From Burkholderiales bacterium (GTDB taxonomy: Bacteria > Pseudomonadota > Gammaproteobacteria > Burkholderiales > Nitrosomonadaceae), in NCBI GenBank assembly GCA_024235795.1, contig JACKLR010000002.1, forward strand, positions 62,001 through 126,000: DNA of 64,000 bases, read 5' to 3'. Positions 61,270 to 64,000 of the stretch are shown here, piece by piece; within the stretch, counting starts at the first letter, position 1, and every line of letters begins with the position of its first letter. The position numbers and the translations under genes are program-made. The notes under the pieces were generated by a model, which did not search any database, was not told the origin of the DNA, and saw nothing but the letters and a program-made list of their open reading frames with translations.

Positions 61270-63501
61270 TTGTCAATTAAGAAGCGCCGTAAACTAAGGA
61301 GTCAGGATCCCTATCAGGAACGTGAGGAGGCGCGGTATGTACATCCATTACCTAGCCGGGAGTTCATTCTCCAGATTTTAAACAAACAAGGTGTTCCAAC
61401 GGCTGAGCATCAGTTGCAGAAATTGCTGGGAATTGAGGCACATGAGCAGGAAACTTTTGCACGCAGGCTAACAGCGATGTTGCGGGAAGGGCAGATTTTC
61501 CGAAACCGCAAAGGTGATTTTTGCGTGATGGAAAAACTGGATCTGGTCAAGGGTGCAGTGCAGGGGCATGCTGACGGATATGGTTTTCTGATACCCGATG
61601 ATGATAGTCCTGATTTGTTTTTGTCCGCCAAGGAGATGCATAAAGTACTGCACGGCGATCGTGTGCTTGTGCGCGAAATCGGTCAGGACAGGCGTGGCAG
61701 GCGCGAAGCAGTCATTGTTGAGGTGCTCGAGCATATCAACAAACAGGTTGTGGGCCGACTGTATATTGATCACGGTATATTGTATGTAGTAGCCGAGAAC
61801 CGGCGGATCAACCAGGATATTCTAATACCGAATGATCGCGCATCGGGCGCCGGTTCCGGGCAGGTTGTTATGGTCGAAATTATTCAACAGCCCAGCAAGC
61901 ATGCGCAACCCATAGGTCATATTGTAGAAATTCTGGGTGGTTACACGGACCCGGGAATGGAGATCGATATCGCGTTACGCAAACATGATTTGCCGCATGT
62001 GTTTTCTGCGGAAATTGAGCATCTTTCAACAAAGCTGCCAACCCGGGTGCAGAGCAGAAATCATCCGGAACGTCCTGATTTAAGGCATTTGCCACTGGTT
62101 ACCATTGATGGCGAAACGGCCCGTGATTTTGATGATGCGGTGTATTGTGAACGGGATGCTGACGGCTATACGCTATATGTTGCGATTGCTGATGTGAGTC
62201 ACTATGTTCAACCCGGCGATGTTTTCGATCAGGAAGCGCTTAATCGCGGTAATTCAGTTTATTTTCCTCAACGCGTGATTCCGATGTTGCCAGAGGTGCT
62301 TTCAAATGAACTGTGCTCACTCAATCCCAACCGCAACCGTTTGTGCATGGTTTGTGAAATTCGCTTTGATAGTCATGGAGAAAAACTGGATTATGAATTT
62401 TACCCGGCGCTGATGCGCTCGCATGCACGGTTGACGTATACGATTGTTGCAGCGATGCTGGCGGATCCAGATGGTAAAGATGTCAGGAAATATGAGAAGC
62501 TTTATCCCGATCTGAAAAACCTCTATGAACTGTTCAAGGTTTTGCTTGATGCGCGCAACAAGCGCGGGGCAATAGATTTTGAGACCACTGAAACGCAGAT
62601 GTTTTTCAACGATCAGGGCAAAATTGATAAAATTGAGCCGGTACGGCGCAACGAAGCCCATCGTTTAATCGAAGAATGCATGCTCGCAGCGAATGTATGT
62701 GCGGCAGAGTTTTTGCTGAAGCATCGTCATCCTGCTCTGTTCCGTGTCCATGAACGGCCTGCGGCGGATAAGCTGGAAGCGTTGCGTCAATTTCTCAAGG
62801 AAGTCGGCGTTCAGCTCAGTGGAAGAAAAAAGCCCAAGGCGAGCGACTACGCGAAAACATTGCATAAAATAAAGGGCAGGCCAGATATGCATCTTTTGCA
62901 GATGGTCATGTTGCGTTCCTTGCCGCAGGCGATATACAGTCCGGATAATTGCGGCCATTTCGGGCTGTCTTATGATGCTTATACGCACTTTACTTCCCCC
63001 ATTCGGCGCTACCCGGATTTGTTGACGCATCGTGCGATCAAAGCTGTTTTGAATGGGGAAAAATATCAGCCTGGCGACTGGCATGACCTGGGACGCCATT
63101 GTTCGCAAACGGAAAGACGTGCCGATGAAGCGACCCGGGATGTAGAAAACTGGCTGAAGTGTTTTTTTATGCACGATAAAATCGGTGAATGTTTTGAAGG
63201 TATTATCAGCAGTGTTACCGGTTTTGGCTTGTTTGTGGCGCTGGATGATGTGTATGTGGAAGGGTTGATTCATATATCGGAATTACCCAGCGACTATTTC
63301 CATTTTGACGCAGTCCGGCAACGTTTGCTGGGTGAGCGCAGCGGCAAACAATACCGTATCGGTGACCGGTTAAGCGTCAAACTGGTGCGGGTTGACCTGG
63401 AAACCAGTAAAATAGACTTCATCCTGAATGAACCAACAGAAGCCGGTAAACAGAAGAAAAAGCCACGGTCCGTTAAAAATTCCAAGAAACAACGTCAATA
63501 A
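61270..63501 (+). CDS. rnr: Ribonuclease R
   Basis: 743 residues starting with TTG, preceded by AGGAAA. It degrades structured RNA 3' to 5'. Domains: a basic N-terminal helix region; two cold-shock folds (about 90-240, 'GAVQGHADGYGFLIPDDDSP'); an RNB catalytic domain from about 270 ('TIDGETARDFDDAVYCERDA', with the metal-binding aspartates); and a C-terminal S1 domain (about 637-720, 'GFGLFVALDDVYVEGLIHIS'), ending in a Lys-rich tail. It is followed 43 bases later by rlmB, the usual order in proteobacteria. Confidence 0.97.
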   Translation: MSIKKRRKLRSQDPYQEREEARYVHPLPSREFILQILNKQGVPTAEHQLQKLLGIEAHEQETFARRLTAMLREGQIFRNRKGDFCVMEKLDLVKGAVQGHADGYGFLIPDDDSPDLFLSAKEMHKVLHGDRVLVREIGQDRRGRREAVIVEVLEHINKQVVGRLYIDHGILYVVAENRRINQDILIPNDRASGAGSGQVVMVEIIQQPSKHAQPIGHIVEILGGYTDPGMEIDIALRKHDLPHVFSAEIEHLSTKLPTRVQSRNHPERPDLRHLPLVTIDGETARDFDDAVYCERDADGYTLYVAIADVSHYVQPGDVFDQEALNRGNSVYFPQRVIPMLPEVLSNELCSLNPNRNRLCMVCEIRFDSHGEKLDYEFYPALMRSHARLTYTIVAAMLADPDGKDVRKYEKLYPDLKNLYELFKVLLDARNKRGAIDFETTETQMFFNDQGKIDKIEPVRRNEAHRLIEECMLAANVCAAEFLLKHRHPALFRVHERPAADKLEALRQFLKEVGVQLSGRKKPKASDYAKTLHKIKGRPDMHLLQMVMLRSLPQAIYSPDNCGHFGLSYDAYTHFTSPIRRYPDLLTHRAIKAVLNGEKYQPGDWHDLGRHCSQTERRADEATRDVENWLKCFFMHDKIGECFEGIISSVTGFGLFVALDDVYVEGLIHISELPSDYFHFDAVRQRLLGERSGKQYRIGDRLSVKLVRVDLETSKIDFILNEPTEAGKQKKKPRSVKNSKKQRQ

Positions 63502-63544
63502 GTCGATTACGATAAGCTTCCATTTTTATTGTGTTTAGAAAAAA

Positions 63545-64000
63545 ATGCCTTCCAAGTGTCTGATTTTCGGATTTCATGCAGTTACCAGCCGGTTAAGACA
63601 GAGTCCTGACAGTATTCAGGAAATCTATATTGATGTCGCACGCGATGATCAGCGTATGCGCAGTCTGATGACGCTGGCCAAATCCCTTAATATCCGGTTG
63701 ATATTCTGCGAGAATGAGCGGCTTGAAAAAATGGCGGGCAGCCGGCGTCATCAAGGTATCGCTGCCAATATTGTTTCGGCTGCTTCATATATTGGTATTG
63801 ATGATGTGCTGGATACGTTAAACGAGCCAGCCAGGCTGTTGATACTGGACGGCATACAGGATCCGCATAATCTTGGTGCGTGCTTGCGGGTAGCAGATGC
63901 TTTTGGTGTACATGCCGTGATTGCGCCGAAAGATCGCGCCGTTGGTTTGACGGCTGCCGTGCATAAAGTATCCAGTGGTGCTGCTGATGCTGTACCTTAT
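63545..64000 (+). CDS. rlmB: 23S rRNA (guanosine-2251-2'-O)-methyltransferase RlmB, 5' part
   Basis: 152 codons to the window edge. The N-terminal substrate-binding domain 'IFGFHAVTSRLRQSPDSIQE' and '...SRRHQGIAANIV' is followed by the SPOUT catalytic domain 'LILDGIQDPHNLGACLRVAD' and 'AAVHKVSSGAADAVPY'. It methylates G2251 of 23S rRNA. The remainder lies outside the window. Confidence 0.95.
   Translation, partial: MPSKCLIFGFHAVTSRLRQSPDSIQEIYIDVARDDQRMRSLMTLAKSLNIRLIFCENERLEKMAGSRRHQGIAANIVSAASYIGIDDVLDTLNEPARLLILDGIQDPHNLGACLRVADAFGVHAVIAPKDRAVGLTAAVHKVSSGAADAVPY

Overview
The window looks like chromosome from a betaproteobacterium, probably a Nitrosomonas-type ammonia oxidiser. This is inferred from overall gene character; no nitrification gene or rRNA is present to prove it. 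Housekeeping blocks (acnA, trmJ, lptFG, ligA-hpt-mtnP-def, rnr-rlmB, tRNA-Leu) alternate with accessory DNA rich in toxin-antitoxin modules, insertion sequences and broken transposases.

Layout. 0-7 kb: the start of a PAS-domain protein, acnA, a decayed patch (copied piece of trmJ 3' end, broken REP-type transposase), a YjjJ-like HipA kinase with its own promoter repeats, and trmJ. 7-12 kb: small defence and lipid-type cargo: VapBC, MNT/HEPN, an archaeal-type prenylglyceryl phosphate synthase with a HAD phosphatase, a 3' half of tRNA-Asn, and a ParD antitoxin beside a ParE toxin killed by two stops. 12.3-27.2 kb: a complete two-gene Tc (ABC) toxin, with a TcB-TcC fusion upstream of a TcA that carries an N-terminal peptidoglycan-binding domain. 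27.6-31.6 kb: transposase remnants sharing a dispersed repeat with the 7-9 kb zone, HigBA, two overlapping membrane proteins, and a frameshifted lipoprotein.

32-40 kb is a long minus-strand block that combines LPS transport permeases LptF/LptG with lipid enzymes: a GNAT-like protein, a MobA-like nucleotidyltransferase, a CDP-alcohol phosphatidyltransferase with a degenerate N-terminal domain, a diacylglycerol kinase, a protein resembling mitochondrial Tam41 CDP-DAG synthase, and a DUF2959 lipoprotein. Together they could make and activate an unusual phospholipid. 40.6-46.3 kb is a heavy-metal RND efflux operon (outer membrane factor, lipoprotein adaptor, pump).

46.6-64 kb: a GpsA-like dehydrogenase, galE, an insertion sequence (49512-51415, 10-bp target duplication) whose transposase fuses a DruA/DUF4338-like domain to an ISAs1-type DDE domain across an A-AAA-AAG slippery site, a CysN-CysC remnant lacking the GTPase, a DUF2914 protein, the ligA operon, an exported protein of unknown role, a complete ISAs1 copy (59723-60925, 10-bp target duplication), tRNA-Leu(CAG), rnr and the start of rlmB.

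The best candidates for something new are the Tc toxin (its tip and its cell-wall-binding TcA), the lipid block at 32-40 kb, the archaeal-type lipid gene pair at 9.4-11 kb, and the DruA-transposase fusion.
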